From Piper betle (taxonomy: Eukaryota; Streptophyta; Magnoliopsida; Piperales; Piperaceae), in assembly GCA_033002965.1 (NCBI GenBank), contig JAURVB010012710.1, positions 1 to 64,000 of the forward strand: a stretch of DNA of 64,000 bases, read 5' to 3'. A program made the translations under genes and the position numbers. The notes below the pieces were generated by a model. It was not told the origin of the DNA and ran no database searches. It saw nothing but the letters and a program-made list of their open reading frames with translations. Shown here piece by piece: positions 49,101 through 61,000 of the stretch (position 1 is the first letter of the stretch; each line of letters starts with the position of its first letter).

Positions 49101-50100
49101 CTATGATGAGAATGTTCAAAACTTCAAGTACATTGACTTAATTGTCTTAATAAGAGTTAATGTCAGTTTGGATAATATATTGACTTGCAGCATACAAGTG
49201 GAGACTCAAGTACTTATACGAATGTAATAACGTGACTGGTTATTGATGAAGTTGTATTGATCTCTTAAATGAAAAGCATTTATGAAAACAAGATATTTGG
49301 TGCATGGCCAGAATAACACTACCCCGATCCTTCAATTTTTGTCACATTGGTGATTTTTGTTAGATATATCAAAGTTTTAACTTTTAAGGTACTATGTTCA
49401 AAGACTTAATCTACTTGAACTTGCTGAGATGGGTATGCCAAAGTATGCCAAACTAGGAGCAAATTCAAATCAAAAGATACTTGTTCTGAAATAAAATTAC
49501 ACAGGATTATTTTTCTTAAGTTTTTGGTTTTTCTAGCTTTAAAAATAGTCAGAGATTGATGGATTTGGTCTTTTTAAAACCAATGTCGTGCCCCTAGTTT
49601 TGAGCACTGCTCCAGCGCTATAAGCGACTGAATTTTTTTCAGTCGCTGCCGCGCGCCCGGACACTTGTGTGTGTTGGGTAGTACCCATTCATGCTTGATC
49701 ACTTCTTTTTGTCGTTTTTTCTTTATAAATTATCTTTTCTAACGAGTAAGAATTTTGAAGTGGTTTTTGAGTCTCTTTGCTCTCAGCCTATCTCAGGTGA
49801 TTTTTTATTGAGGTTTTAGAGGAAAATTTTGATTTTTGAACGGAGTTTGAGTTTAGTCATGCAGTAGTGATAAGAGATTGAAGACTCTCCTTATTGTTGT
49901 AGTAGTAGAATTTATTGTATCATGGTTGCAAGTTACCCGAAAATACTCTAGTATAGAGGGCGGTAGTTTTGTATAAAAAAACACTACTTCGTGCCTTAGA
50001 TTCTAGAGTAACGAACTGTTCGTGGAGATTATTTTTAAGATTATCTTCGTCAAGGTGTGCAAATATCAACCTCTATCTACTGTGTTAAATTGTCCGACAT
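46155..50100 (+). mobile_element. degenerate element bounded by related repeats
   Basis: The left block (about 46155-46770) and right block (about 49555-50100) share the order 'ttggatttggt', 'ttttaaaaccaatgt', 'gcgctataagcg', 'tcatgc', 'gagtttgag', 'gactctcctt', 'gaatttattgtatc', 'actctagtatag' and 'tgttaaatt'. They read like two decayed LTRs in the same orientation. Between them (47530-49540) is AT-rich sequence with broken frames such as 47774-47992 and no clear retroviral motif. Strand, class and exact ends are uncertain. Confidence 0.35.
46559..47523 (+). repeat. 481-bp tandem duplication, two units
   Basis: Unit 1 begins at about 46559 and unit 2 at about 47040. The phrase 'gatgacgataattttgta' at 46621 recurs at 47102, giving a 481-bp period. 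The units differ by scattered substitutions, with a few small length changes. Both preserve a similar short frame (66 and 82 codons), which simply follows from the duplication. A diverged third block of the same sequence lies at 49905-50090. Confidence 0.85.
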
Positions 50101-50185
50101 TCTAGACTTGAAAGAACAGCCATGGGGTATCGTGGCAGGCACCCCCAGCGGCCCCATCCATGGCGACCACTGCAAGCGATCGAGA

Positions 50186-51480
50186 TTATGAAGGAGCTGG
50201 TCGACGAGAACCATGCAATTGTGCCAATATGATTATTCTGTTTTTATTTATTTAGGTGATTTGATGCAAATTATTGTTGTCTTAGGGATTTGTTGTTCAA
50301 TTGATGCCTGGATGTTCCATTCTTGTGCATAATTGCGATACTTCTCTGAAATATGGATAGTTGGGTTTTAAGGTGCCAATTGTACCGTCTATTTACTGGC
50401 TTCATACTTGCCATTTACTGTTGTTTTAGTGGTTTGTTGATTAATTGGATCCTGGGTGTTTCATTCTTATGAACAATTTGGTACTTCAAGTATGCGAAGT
50501 TTATGCATACACTTTACTATTTGGTGACTTGATAATCAATTGGAACCTGGATATTGTTACATTCTGATGCACAGTAAGGTTCTTGAAGTATATAAAGCTG
50601 GGTTTTAAGATGCTAATAATTCTGTTTGTTTAGTAATTTGATACATAGACTTTACTAATTGGTGGCTTTCTAATCATCTGGAACCTGGATGTTCCATTCT
50701 TATGCACAGTAATGTAGATGAAGCATATAAGGTTGGTTTTTAACTTTTTAAGATGCTATTTGTTAAGTTTGTTTAATTATTTGATGCATACAATTCTCTG
50801 TTTTGGTGGTTAGTTTGATCAACTGGAACTTGAATGTTTCGTTCGTATATAAGATGTTCTTGAAGCATATAAAATTGGGTTTCATGATGATAATTCTTCT
50901 TTTTAAATAGCTCTTTGTTGCATGCTCCCATTTATTTTAAAGACTTGATAATCAACTTATTCAAAGTATGATTCTTTAATTCTGTTTTTTATGGTTAGTG
51001 TGCTACGAGTGCTAAGAGTCTTCATTTTTTACCAGTCATAGTGTTATTGCTTCGGGTTAGTTCTATGCTATTTGTCATGGATTAAGACATGATGGCATGT
51101 TATTTGTTTGTAATTGTTCTATATTTCTTGCCATTTTTATTTCCTTTAATGTTCTCTAAGTCGTAGGACTACTGCAAGATGAAATGGACCCTATGGTCTC
51201 AGACTGTCATTGGTGAAGGTTGCGAAAGCTCCACTTGAATCATATGCAGACATTGGTGAACTTGCTGTTCACATTCAAAAAATTAAAGAAGCAGAGTTAT
51301 ATATAGACATTGGAATCAAGACTCTGAAGGGTGTCATACTCTATGAGCAGCCCAGAACAGGGTAAACATTACTTGCCAAGGTTGGTGCATGCTGGGGCCT
51401 CAATTATAGATTCAACCCGACATGGACGAATTTATTCTGTTGCAAGAAGCGTCTGCAGATAGTAAATTCATTTATTTAGG
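50186..51480 (+). pseudogene. 26S proteasome ATPase RPT2-like pseudogene, 5' part
   Basis: Fragments of a proteasome regulatory-particle AAA ATPase, closest by eye to RPT2. KELVDENHAIV is at 50190-50222; after an intron-like gap, DEMDPMVS is at about 51182. Then the phrase KAPLESYADIGELAVHIQKI follows, with IGIKTLKGVILYEQP after it. The Walker A region is ruined: the family's GEPGTGKT reads EQPRTG followed by a stop, then TLLAKV. Sequence after about 51440 is unrecognisable. Introns are retained, so this is a decayed gene duplicate rather than a processed copy. It continues at 57046 beyond two transposon insertions. Confidence 0.85.
50290..50900 (+). repeat. degenerate tandem repeat of about 95-145 bp in an intron of the RPT2-like pseudogene
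   Basis: A landmark 'ggaacctggatgttccattc' recurs in varied form at about 50306, 50448, 50544, 50682 and 50827. Each is preceded by 'ctttactatttggtgac'-like and followed by 'cttgaagtatataaagctggg'-like text. Spacing is 142, 96, 138 and 145 nt. The units are well diverged. Confidence 0.7.
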
Positions 51481-51546
51481 GCGACATGGTTTTTTAGTGT
51501 AGCTAAGTTAATATTTATCCATAAAAGATCTTTTGATCATTCCAAT

Positions 51547-51967
51547 TGTTGGGATTTTAATACAAAAAATCCCAAAATTCTTCTATATGTTTTAATAAAT
51601 AATGAATAAGAGTCAATAAATACACAATAATTCAACGTGAAACCTCAGGATGCAACGGAAACCACAAACAATCCACTCTTACAAATAATAAGTACACTCT
51701 CTAATTTAAAACAACTTACAATCTCTAAGTGAAACACACTTCAATATATATATCCTTACCTCATAATACAACTATATATATATATATATATACACATACT
51801 TAAGATCTAGCCAACCTCGTATATACGAAGAGCCAAATATCAAATACTCTTCGTCTTTCATAATTCTACTCGAATTCCCCATACCTCTTAAAATAATTTC
51901 ATGTCTTTACGATTCCTCATGTAGTTACATGTCTCTCACATTCATCGTATGATGAATGACTCCAACA
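51547..51967 (-). repeat. 3' LTR of the truncated copia element
   Basis: 421 bp, TGTTGGGATT to GACTCCAACA. Diverged partner of 53607-54081. A TA microsatellite lies near 51773-51792. Confidence 0.75.
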
Positions 51968-52295
51968 ATTCTCCATTCCCAAATCATACGAAACATAGTA
52001 GGGTTAGTTTTAGTCATCAATCTCTCTTTCTCGACCCATGTGGAAAGTTCTCTATCTCCCCTAATTAGAACTTTTAGCACGTCTCCCCCCTCTTGGAGAA
52101 AGAATTACAAGTTTACTTTTTGTCATTTAGGATCTTCAAACATCTTTACTAACCTATCCACTTTTCGAAAAATGTCTCATTTTCATATTCCAACTTGGCA
52201 TCAACATTTTTTATATCATGAATATAATCATTACCAAGAATTTTATTACAGAATTCCATTTCTACCTCAATATGACCAACACGTCGACGCCATAC

Positions 52296-53280
52296 TTACT
52301 TAATAGACCCATCAAGAGTACTTCTACTCTTGACATATCTAAGTAATGTCATGTACATGCTACCACATTTTCCCTTTTTTGCAATGATAAGTGCTCCCTT
52401 GGATAACTTCCATACTCCTCTAGCAAATTGAGAACTATAACCAAAATCATCCAATTTGCCCAAAAACAATATATTTTCCCTCACGCTTAGAATATGTCTC
52501 ACGTTCTTCAAAAATAATTTATGACCCAAATTAGTCACCATATGTCCATCTCCCATGCCAACAACACGTGATGTGTCACCATTTTCTATCTTCACCATTC
52601 TTAAATTTTCTAATTTATAGGCAGTAAAGAGCTCTCTACTTGATGTTGCATAAAAGAAAGCTCTAGAATCCACAATCTAACTTGAATTATTTGTCTTACA
52701 AAACACCCATCATTACAAGAAGTAATAACTACCAAGTCATTTCCATAATTAATAGAATTGACATCTTTACTTTGTTATTCTTGGTCCTTCTCCTTGATAT
52801 GTTATATATGTCACGTCAATTTTCTGCAATACCTTTTTATGTGACCAACCTTGTTACAATAAAAGCACCTTACCACCTTTCTTCCATTAATTGTCTGCTT
52901 GAACCCACTCTTGCTATCCTCAGAAACCAAGGCTTGTTCCCATGAAAATGAAGTTGATATTGTTGACTTTCTTCTTAACTCTTCTGACAAAAGTGATATT
53001 GTAATAAAGTTTAAGTTGAGTTTAGAAACATGGCTCAAACTCATAATTAAATTATCTCATGAGTCCGGCATTGAACAATAAGTAAGGTGATTTATTCTTC
53101 CTCATCAACCTTTGCACCAGTTCCCAACAGGTCATTGACCAATCTATTAAACACATTTAAGTATTCATGAATAGAGGTCTCATCTTTCATCTTCAATTTA
53201 TACAATTGCCTCCTTAAAAAAATCTTACTTACTAAGGATTTATCTTCATATATTCTGTGAAGACTATCCCACAAAACCTT
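52296..53280 (-). pseudogene. copia gag and protease remnant
   Basis: Reading on minus: a gag piece at 53274-53092 (WDSLHRIYEDKSLVSKIF, YLNVFNRLVNDLLG), a piece at 53044-52811 ending in the zinc knuckle CFYCNKVGHIKRYC, and 52673-52296 with the region that follows the protease active site (NGDTSRVVGMGDGHM, LKNVRHILSVRENI). The catalytic DSG is mutated or lost (DSRAFFYATSS). The pieces are in different frames. Confidence 0.8.
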
Positions 53281-53591
53281 ATTGTTGTATCAACGGTATG
53301 CATATTGAATAACACCTTATCATCTAAGGCTAATAAAATATCAGCCTTAGCAATCTTATCTTTTTCAGTACATTGTGCATCTGTCATACCTTTTGGTTTA
53401 TGATCCTTACCTTTAAGAGCAACAACACAAATCTTTCACCAATATAGCCTGAATCTTCACTTTCCACATAGGAAAATTAGCTCCATCAAACTTAAGAAGT
53501 AGAAATTTGATTGTACTCATCTTAGCCATCTTGTCAAAAGTAAATAAGAAGTTCAATCTTTTCCACGAACCTCCACAAGCGAACAAACCAA

Positions 53592-53604
53592 AGCTATGAT
53601 ACCA
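53592..53604 (-). other. primer binding site of the truncated copia element
   Basis: The minus strand reads TGGTATCATAGCT, two bases inside the LTR at 53607. This is a tRNA-Met-type site with one substitution from the commoner TGGTATCAGAGC. Confidence 0.75.
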
Positions 53605-53606
53605 CT

Positions 53607-54081
53607 TGTTAAAATTTTAACACAAAAAATTCCAAAATTCCTTGATATGCTTTGACAAGTAATTAGCAAGAGTCAATAAATACACAATAATTTAATGTGA
53701 AACCTCAAAATATAAGGAAAACCACGAACCATCCACTATTACCAATAATAAATACACAAATTACTCTAATTGATAAATCCTCACACACCCTCCAATTTGA
53801 AACAACTTATAATCTCTAACTGGAATACACTCCAATTAAGAATGATTACAATCTCCAACTAGGATATACATCCAATTGGGAAATTCATAATTTACAATTA
53901 AAACGACCCTGCACTCTCTTCAATTCAGTTATCTATATATATCCTTACTTCACAATACAACTATATATATATATATATATATGGAAAGACACATGGCTAA
54001 CCCCATAAATATGAAGAGTCAAATACCAAATATTCCTCATCTTCCACGATTCTCACATTCATCGTATGAGGGACTCCAATA
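53607..54081 (-). repeat. 5' LTR of the truncated copia element
   Basis: 475 bp, partner of 51547-51967, ending GACTCCAATA where the partner ends in CA. It contains a short direct duplication around 'tccaattaagaatgattacaatctc' and a TA microsatellite near 53962-53980. The large-LTR solo element begins 8 bp to its right. Confidence 0.75.
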
Positions 54082-54088
54082 TTAGTAA

Positions 54089-57025
54089 TGTAACACCCCA
54101 AATCCGGTTCACGCTTGTGAACCGAACCGGCATGTTACAGGCCCCGGTTAGGTCGGCTAACCCGAACCTAACTCATGTGGATCCAATCTCGGCGTCTTAA
54201 GATGAAGATACGATCCATCATGAATGAATAAATACGAAAAATCCTAACATGGTACTACATGAATGACAAGCAATTCAAAATACACACCAATACGGTTACG
54301 ATCAAAATTCTAAAATAAAACAGACAGGGTCTCCCCTAAAAGTGCGATTAGGGTCCACCCTGTCAAAATAATATATACAAGTATATAAGCATATATCAAC
54401 AATTTCATTACACACAATCTGATATACTATAAGCTCATTCTGGAACTTGGGTCCTAACCCATCATACTTTTGCTGCGCTACTCTGATCATTTCATTTCAT
54501 GTCATTGTCATGCATCAAACATTTAATCATGTCATTCGCAAAATAATAACATAATAATACAATATTAAACATTCAGAAATCTAACATGTGTGTGCACAAG
54601 ACCTCATTGCTCCTCCGTTCAAGCTGGCTCATCTATCTCGTGCTTATCACCTACATATATATAAGAAAAACGTCAGTAACAAGCATTACTGGTCCGGAAA
54701 ATAAAATAACTATAACAAACTGGCTATGAGAGCAAACTCTCATCTGAAAGAAAACGTCATACTCCACGTGAACACTCTGAAGGGCACTACTGAGGAGCCA
54801 CTGGGCTGCAGACCTGGTAGCATCCCGAACTTACTGCTCTGCTGCTGGTAATGTGCTACTCTCAGCACTTCTTTTTCAGTACTTCTCATGAAACTTTATC
54901 CTAAGCCCTCTCCGAACCTCCATATCTCTCCTGGCCTTGAGCACGAAGGCCGAGTACTCTCAGGCAGTCGCCTTTAGTACCCTTTGAACCACAAGTCCGG
55001 ACATGCGCTGTACTAAACAGTACCCGTAAACCTCCACGTTCTCCGGGTGTGAGGAACTCAAACGCGGAGTTGTCAGGATCCCTCGGGAATGGAACAATCC
55101 GCTGGCACTAATCCAGAGCCCGCTTTGACTGTCACGGCATCCTCTGCATGGTACGTGCAGTCGGTTTCTCCATCTCTCGTCTCACTGAAAACTCGATAAA
55201 ACTATATATATAGGCCTGGGAAGGGATTTATATAATAGGCCCGAAGGCAACTTGTGGTGGATCTTGTTTTCGAAATCATCCTCGAGGGATCTCATCCTCG
55301 AGGGGTTATTAATCCGGAAATATTCGATTAAATGGCCCGAGTTAAGTGGGATCCGATAAAACGCCACTTAACCCGCCCTGCAATAATAAAATAAACATAC
55401 AATGGAAGAGCGTAAAACAAGACGAGTCCTAAACGGACCTGGTAGAAGCTCCAAGCGTGTCATCGCGCCTAGGCGGCGAGCTCCTATTCCGTACCTACAC
55501 ATCAAAACTAAATACTAACGCCCGCTAACTAAATGATGCATCAAACTCAACACAATTAAACACAGAATCATCATCAAAATAACCATCAAATAATTATAAG
55601 AGTAAATAATCCTAACTCAACTACTCATACCATATTTTATTCTGTTCTTCTAAGTTGCATCGTACTAGTTTAACATGTTCATACACAATTCATCTCATTA
55701 GATCACTTCATTCACTAATAATCTCATCATGCACATCTTTACTTTATTCATGGTCAAGACATTAATCATGATAATTAATTAACCCTAGCATGCTATGCTA
55801 ACAATTATCATCAATTTTAAATAAATCAATCGGAGGTAATTATACCTCACGTCGTCGGCAATCGGCGACGGCTAGGGTTCCGTCGCGCGTCTCGGAGCTC
55901 AAATTCGGCGCTCATCGGCGTCCGAAGCTCGATTGGGCTCCACTGGGTGAGCCCCGCGGAAGATCCGGTGAATTCCGGAGAATTCCAGAAATTCCGATTT
56001 TCCGGCGGTTTTCCGGGAGCCACTGGCGGTTTTCCGGCGACTTCCGGTGGTTTTCCGGCAACAATCGCCGGCGGCGTCTACTAGCTGGATAGGGGTCATA
56101 TAGGGTACCATTGGAACCGGCTCGGCGAGCCCGACACATCCACGATGTCCACATGGTCGGCCGAGGCGGTGGCTCGCCGAAAAAGGCTAAACAGAGCCGG
56201 CGGCGATGGGTCGCTAGATCCGGCCGGCCACGGTGGCGACGGCCTCCGTTCCAGTCGGGGAAGGCAGCTGAGGGGTCGAGGACGTCGAGCCGACCACCTG
56301 ATCGTGGTGGCGACGGTCGGCGGCGGCGCGATCGGCGACGCGACCAAAACCTTGCCGCGGCGCTACGCACGGCGATTCCGGCGTCACGGCGGCCCGATTG
56401 GGGCCGGACTTGGTCGGGGCAGCATGGCGACGCCGTGGCTGGGCCGGGCGGCGTCGAACGGCGGCCAGGCGGCGTCGGCCGTGGCGGCGGTGGCGCGCGA
56501 ACAGGGGCGGCGCGCGGCAATGTTCTGGGAAAGAAAAGGTCGGGGTGGAGAAGAGATGGTTGGGTGGCAATTTCGTAAATATTACTTGACTCGTCTCCGG
56601 CTCGAGTCAAGTAAAATAACTAAGTCGTATTAAATCCTAAAAAATTCATAAAAATCGGGAAAAATCCCGTAAAATCAAACAACACCACAATATTATAATG
56701 ATATGCTCTATGACTAACAACATACCCAGACTGCCCGAACGCGTCCTAACGCGGTAAACGGCCTAATACTAATTCTACGATCCACTATATATAAAAATAA
56801 TAAAAAAAATGACTGGCATACTCTCATATATCTGATAACTCATTCTGTTCTGCTATGTTCATGACGTTATCATCATATACTTGGGTACGCATGACCCTCA
56901 TAGCTCATACACGCGACTGGCATCGGCTCGGTACACGTGTCCTGAAACTGACTCAACTCGAAAAAATAACGGTCGACCCGACCGGTTCTGAATATAAAAC
57001 CTTAACTCGAATCGTGGGTTTTACA
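54089..57025 (-). mobile_element. solo LTR of the large-LTR family (2937 bp)
   Basis: Begins TGTAACACCCC and ends GGGTTTTACA, flanked by perfect 5-bp direct repeats AGTAA (54084-54088 and 57026-57030). It is closely similar to the LTRs of the complete element throughout: conserved block 54975-55130, TATA-like run 55203-55212, GC-rich U3 arm 55830-56560. It carries the longest version of the U3 reading frame (55912-56610). No interior sequence is left, so LTR-LTR recombination removed it. Confidence 0.93.
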
Positions 57026-57045
57026 AGTAACGTGGGAAATGTATA

Positions 57046-57880
57046 ATAGTGAGTTGTTGGGAGTGCATTGGTCCAAAAATACGTTGGAGATTACCTTAAA
57101 ATTGAAAGAACGGATGAACTCTCCCGGTCAATAGCTTTTATTGATGAAATTGATGCTGTTGGTAGAAAACAACATATCTGAAAGGTGTAATTACGAATAT
57201 GCATTAATCTTAGTTGTGAACTTAGTAATTGTCTGTATAGCTTCAAGTATGATTGAAGGATGTTGGAGTTGTTAAACCAGTTGAATGGATTTGATTCTTT
57301 GATTTCAGAGACGTGAAAGTGTCATCTTGGCTATGTCTTGATCCTGCATTGCTAAGACCGGATCAGATTGATCGAGAAATTGAGTTCCCACTTCCAGATA
57401 TGAAAACAAGAAGCCGTATTTTCCAGGTGAATGTAATTCAAAATTAATTAAAGCAGAGTGAACTGTTGAGGCTAGCAGATGATGTGAATTTGGAAGAAAT
57501 TTTATGACAAGATGCATGTTCTGGAGCAATTATTAAAGCCATCTGCATTGATGCTGGTTCGGCCCAAATGTGTATTTTGAACTGCTAACTCATTTTATCT
57601 ATGAAAGAGAAGCATGGTCTGTGGAACTTGAGATCCATTGAACATTGCACACAAGGCAAAGAGCTGTTGTCGCATTGTCGCCATCGCCTTATCTTTGGGC
57701 ATTGTCAATTGTCGGAGATCATTTTCAGTTAGGTTGTTGGCACATAGCTGTTGCCTAGCCCAATATCTTGTGGGTGCTTTAGATTGAAGGTTAATAATTG
57801 TTTGCTTTCAGGTAACTCTTGCAGAGTTCAAGAAGGCAAAGAGAAGGTGATGTTTAAAAAGAAAGGCGTTCCGTGAGGTG
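57046..57880 (+). pseudogene. 26S proteasome ATPase RPT2-like pseudogene, 3' part
   Basis: Resumes the gene interrupted after 51480. Recognisable pieces are QKYVGDYLKIERTDE followed by Walker B FIDEIDAVGRK (about 57090-57175), [12 protein letters not shown] (about 57267), [20 protein letters not shown] (about 57332), DDVNLEEI then a stop and GAIIKAIC (about 57480-57550), and the last exon LAEFKKAK with VMFKKKGVP (about 57815-57875) after a TTTCAG acceptor. Walker B and the FPLPD region survive, but stops and frame changes are frequent and the second region of homology (Arg finger side) is damaged. Intron positions are still visible. Confidence 0.85.
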
Positions 57881-60800
57881 GTAGTTATGTTACTGTGTAT
57901 GACAAAACGTTTACCAAACAATATAGCATTACTGCAACATGAGATATTCACTGCTATATATATGACATTGGTGCACAAAATTTGAAGCTTTGAATCATAT
58001 ATATCTAGCCCTGACATCTTTACCGACGATTTGCCAACTCTTGTGATCATCTGAGAAGATTCTGACTGTAAATCCGATGGTCCTTTTGCCTTGGGGCTTG
58101 GCTGTTGGTGAGGACACCTTCCCTTCTTGTGGGAGATTCTGGGTTGGTTTTTCTCCACCTGGTGAGGTGATACCATATCGTTACTATACCGGATTTATTA
58201 GGTTCAAACCGTATGTTCAATCGGATTTATAATCATAAAAAATTTATCAGACATTAAAAATATTATTTATGATCAACAATTTATTAAATACTAGTTAAAA
58301 TAACATGTTTTTTATAAAAAAAGGATTGGTAAAAGATCGGATACAAATTAAAACGATATGAAGGTCTAAATTGTACTTCATTTAAAGAGGTTATGCTGTA
58401 TTTTAGGCTGAACTCATTGGTACAACATAGTATTTAAAATTATAGTATTTGTGTGTGCACCTGTAAATTGCCTTGAAGATTTAATAAATTAATTAGTTAT
58501 AAGGTTTTCCGATCAATATTGAGTGTAAGACATAATTAATGAACAACCAATATGCCTCGGCGACAACACTCATTTATTATTCAAGTTTTTAAACTACAAT
58601 TAATGATATTTAGTGGATGGTGTTTTATTTACAACAAATTACAACTAGACAATTTGTAAGTAAAAATATTTTTTTCTATTTTCTTGGTCTATAAATAAAT
58701 AAATAGATAATCATCTCCAAAAAAAAAAGATGCTGGTATGGTTGAACATTAGCGGTCGGTGTAGTGTGTGTTGGATTGGGGACCAGGCATGGAGCTGCGG
58801 CTTGAGGAGCGAGTGGCATTTTATCGATCATAGAAGTCAATTTGGTGAAGGTGACTGCCATTTCTTTGTCGCTTTTCCCTTCCCAATCGCATCTTCTTTT
58901 TTCTCTTCTTTACCAAAAATAAATAAAAACTTCTTTCGCCCCACTTTTTTCATCGTTTATAAATATGGTCAAAATCCTTCCTCCAAACTTTTTTAGATCA
59001 TTTACGCGACAAATATATTTAAAAAATATGCATATAATTGGTGGGCTAGCTTTAATATTATATGATAGTGGGTCATCATCGTCTTTAATTTAAAATGACT
59101 AGTTACTTTTAAAAATATATACATGATACTGGATATATAAGTGATAAATTTTAATTTTAAAAATAAAATGCCATTTTTATCTTATTAAATAATGAGATAG
59201 CTAGACAACAATTAGATATATCTTAAAAATAAATTTTATATTTTATATTTTATTTTAATTAACTAATTCTTTTACTTTTAATTTCACGTCTACGTCTGCA
59301 TTTAATTTTACTTTTATTAATAAGAATACATACAAAAGTGATGTCCTAGTTTTACACGATTCCCAGCTCTTATAATTCTGTGGAGGATCTGAGTTCATTC
59401 ACCGGTCAATATGGGCACCACATATGTCGCCGTCGCTCATTATTACGAGCAGATGCGTCGTACCTTCAACAAGCATGCAGCGGCTTTCGGCACCGTTTCG
59501 TCCAAACAATTGGGAGCGGGTCTTGATTTGTTTTCGTTGAGAACAAAATAGCCTCTTTGGCAGCACAAGATGGACTTTCGGAGTTGAATCCACGCTATGT
59601 TTCGGTGGCGGCCAGCCGAGGCTTGGGTGGCCTGGCTCACCGACACGAGTTGAACTCGTCACATTTATTAATAATTATATATTTGTATGTTAAATATTTG
59701 TGAAGTGAAAATTCGAAAAAAATGTCATGTATTAATTTAAACCGGTAAAAATAGACTTCGATATAGGGATGAGTTTAAATTGGACATAATTTAAATATGG
59801 CCAATATATAATTTAAGTTACATGGTGGTGACAAATCCTTCGAAAAATTTATTTTTATCATAAAAAATTGTATTGTTGTCGTGAGATTTCTGGTTACAAA
59901 GGCCGATATGTGAACTAGTATTGGTATCCAATTTAATCCAATGTGTCTATCTATATTTAATATAATTTAAATATTATATTCAACTTATTTATGATATTGT
60001 ATCTTATCCAAATCTATTAAACTCACGTTTGATTTGTATTCAAACTAATTTGATTCTATTTAAAAAATGCTACTTTTAAAAAAATAATATAAGAAATTAA
60101 ATGAAAGACTGTTAATTAATTTTATACTTTATATTTTAAATAAATATTACTTATTCAGATAGGATGCAGATCGTATCATCCTAAATCCATATTTAATCAA
60201 AATATATTTTAATATGTCATTATATCTAAATAGTTCGAACCAATATCTTTATTTGAACACAATATATACGACCAATCCAAAAAAAGATCAAAAGTAAATT
60301 GATTTGTAAATATTGAATATCTAAACCCATCACAACATCCCTATAAAGAAAATTTAAATCCCTAAAATTGTATTACCCATAAGGTCACATGAAAAAAACA
60401 TCCCTATCAAGAAAGTACACATTCTTAAAATTACTTTTAGAGTTTTTAGCTGAATTAAAAGGCTACTAATACACGTTTAACTTTAAGTAGGCTCGAAAAC
60501 TAGTCAGGCGAGTTTACTCGGGATCAGCTCGTTGCCACCCTTGCTGTTACGACGGCCATCTTCCAAGAAAGACGCACATTGCAAAACTCATTTAGTGTGA
60601 ATGTATGGTACATATGCCTATGATGGTTATAATTTTTAATCTATCTACGTGAAGAGGTTTTCTTTGGGTTTATCAAATATAACGGAAGTTTATATTTTTA
60701 AGTTGAATGCATTAAACTGAAAATACCTCTCTCTTTTTTCAGCATCTACCGGTGCATTTACTCGGTAAGTGATGGACCATGGATCCAATTTTATTTTAGA

Positions 60801-61000
60801 TTAATGATTTTTCCTACAAATATTATTAATAAACTATAAGAATTTGAGGTAATTTGTTTCGGAAGAAAGTACGATTTAGTGTTAGTATAATATTCTATGC
60901 ACGATTCAATGATAGCTTTTAAGGTATTGAACGTATTTTTCTATTAAAACCCCAATACCCCAGAATTTGAAATGGTTTGGGTTTTAAGTAAGAGTTTTTT
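57881..61000. other. intergenic, no gene seen
   Basis: AT-rich flank after the RPT2-like pseudogene. A GC-richer patch at 59395-59662 gives an 87-codon minus frame without a known motif. Stretch 59090-59340 resembles the reverse of 45220-45470. Stretch 59760-60310 has the 'aatccaatttaat' dispersed-repeat style seen near 2100-2480. Confidence 0.45.

Larger units (their letters stand above)
51547..54081 (-). mobile_element. truncated Ty1/copia retrotransposon (2.5 kb)
   Basis: LTRs at 51547-51967 and 53607-54081 share 'gagtcaataaatacacaata' and 'gtgaaacctca', and start TGTT. They are clearly diverged and carry different small internal insertions. The PBS (TGGTATCATAGCT on minus) lies at 53592-53604. 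The 1.6-kb interior keeps gag, the CCHC knuckle and a protease/pre-integrase remnant but lacks integrase core, RT and RNase H, so most of pol is deleted. No matching 5-bp target duplication is visible (ccaat against ttagt). It sits inside the RPT2-like pseudogene. Confidence 0.85.

Noticed and set aside
51956..52303. 115-codon plus frame beside the truncated copia LTR
   Set aside because: It starts at the LTR edge and runs antisense to the remnant pol region; no motif.
59399..59662. 87-codon minus frame with moderate GC
   Set aside because: No recognisable domain, no splice context and a competing frame in the same place; left as unannotated.
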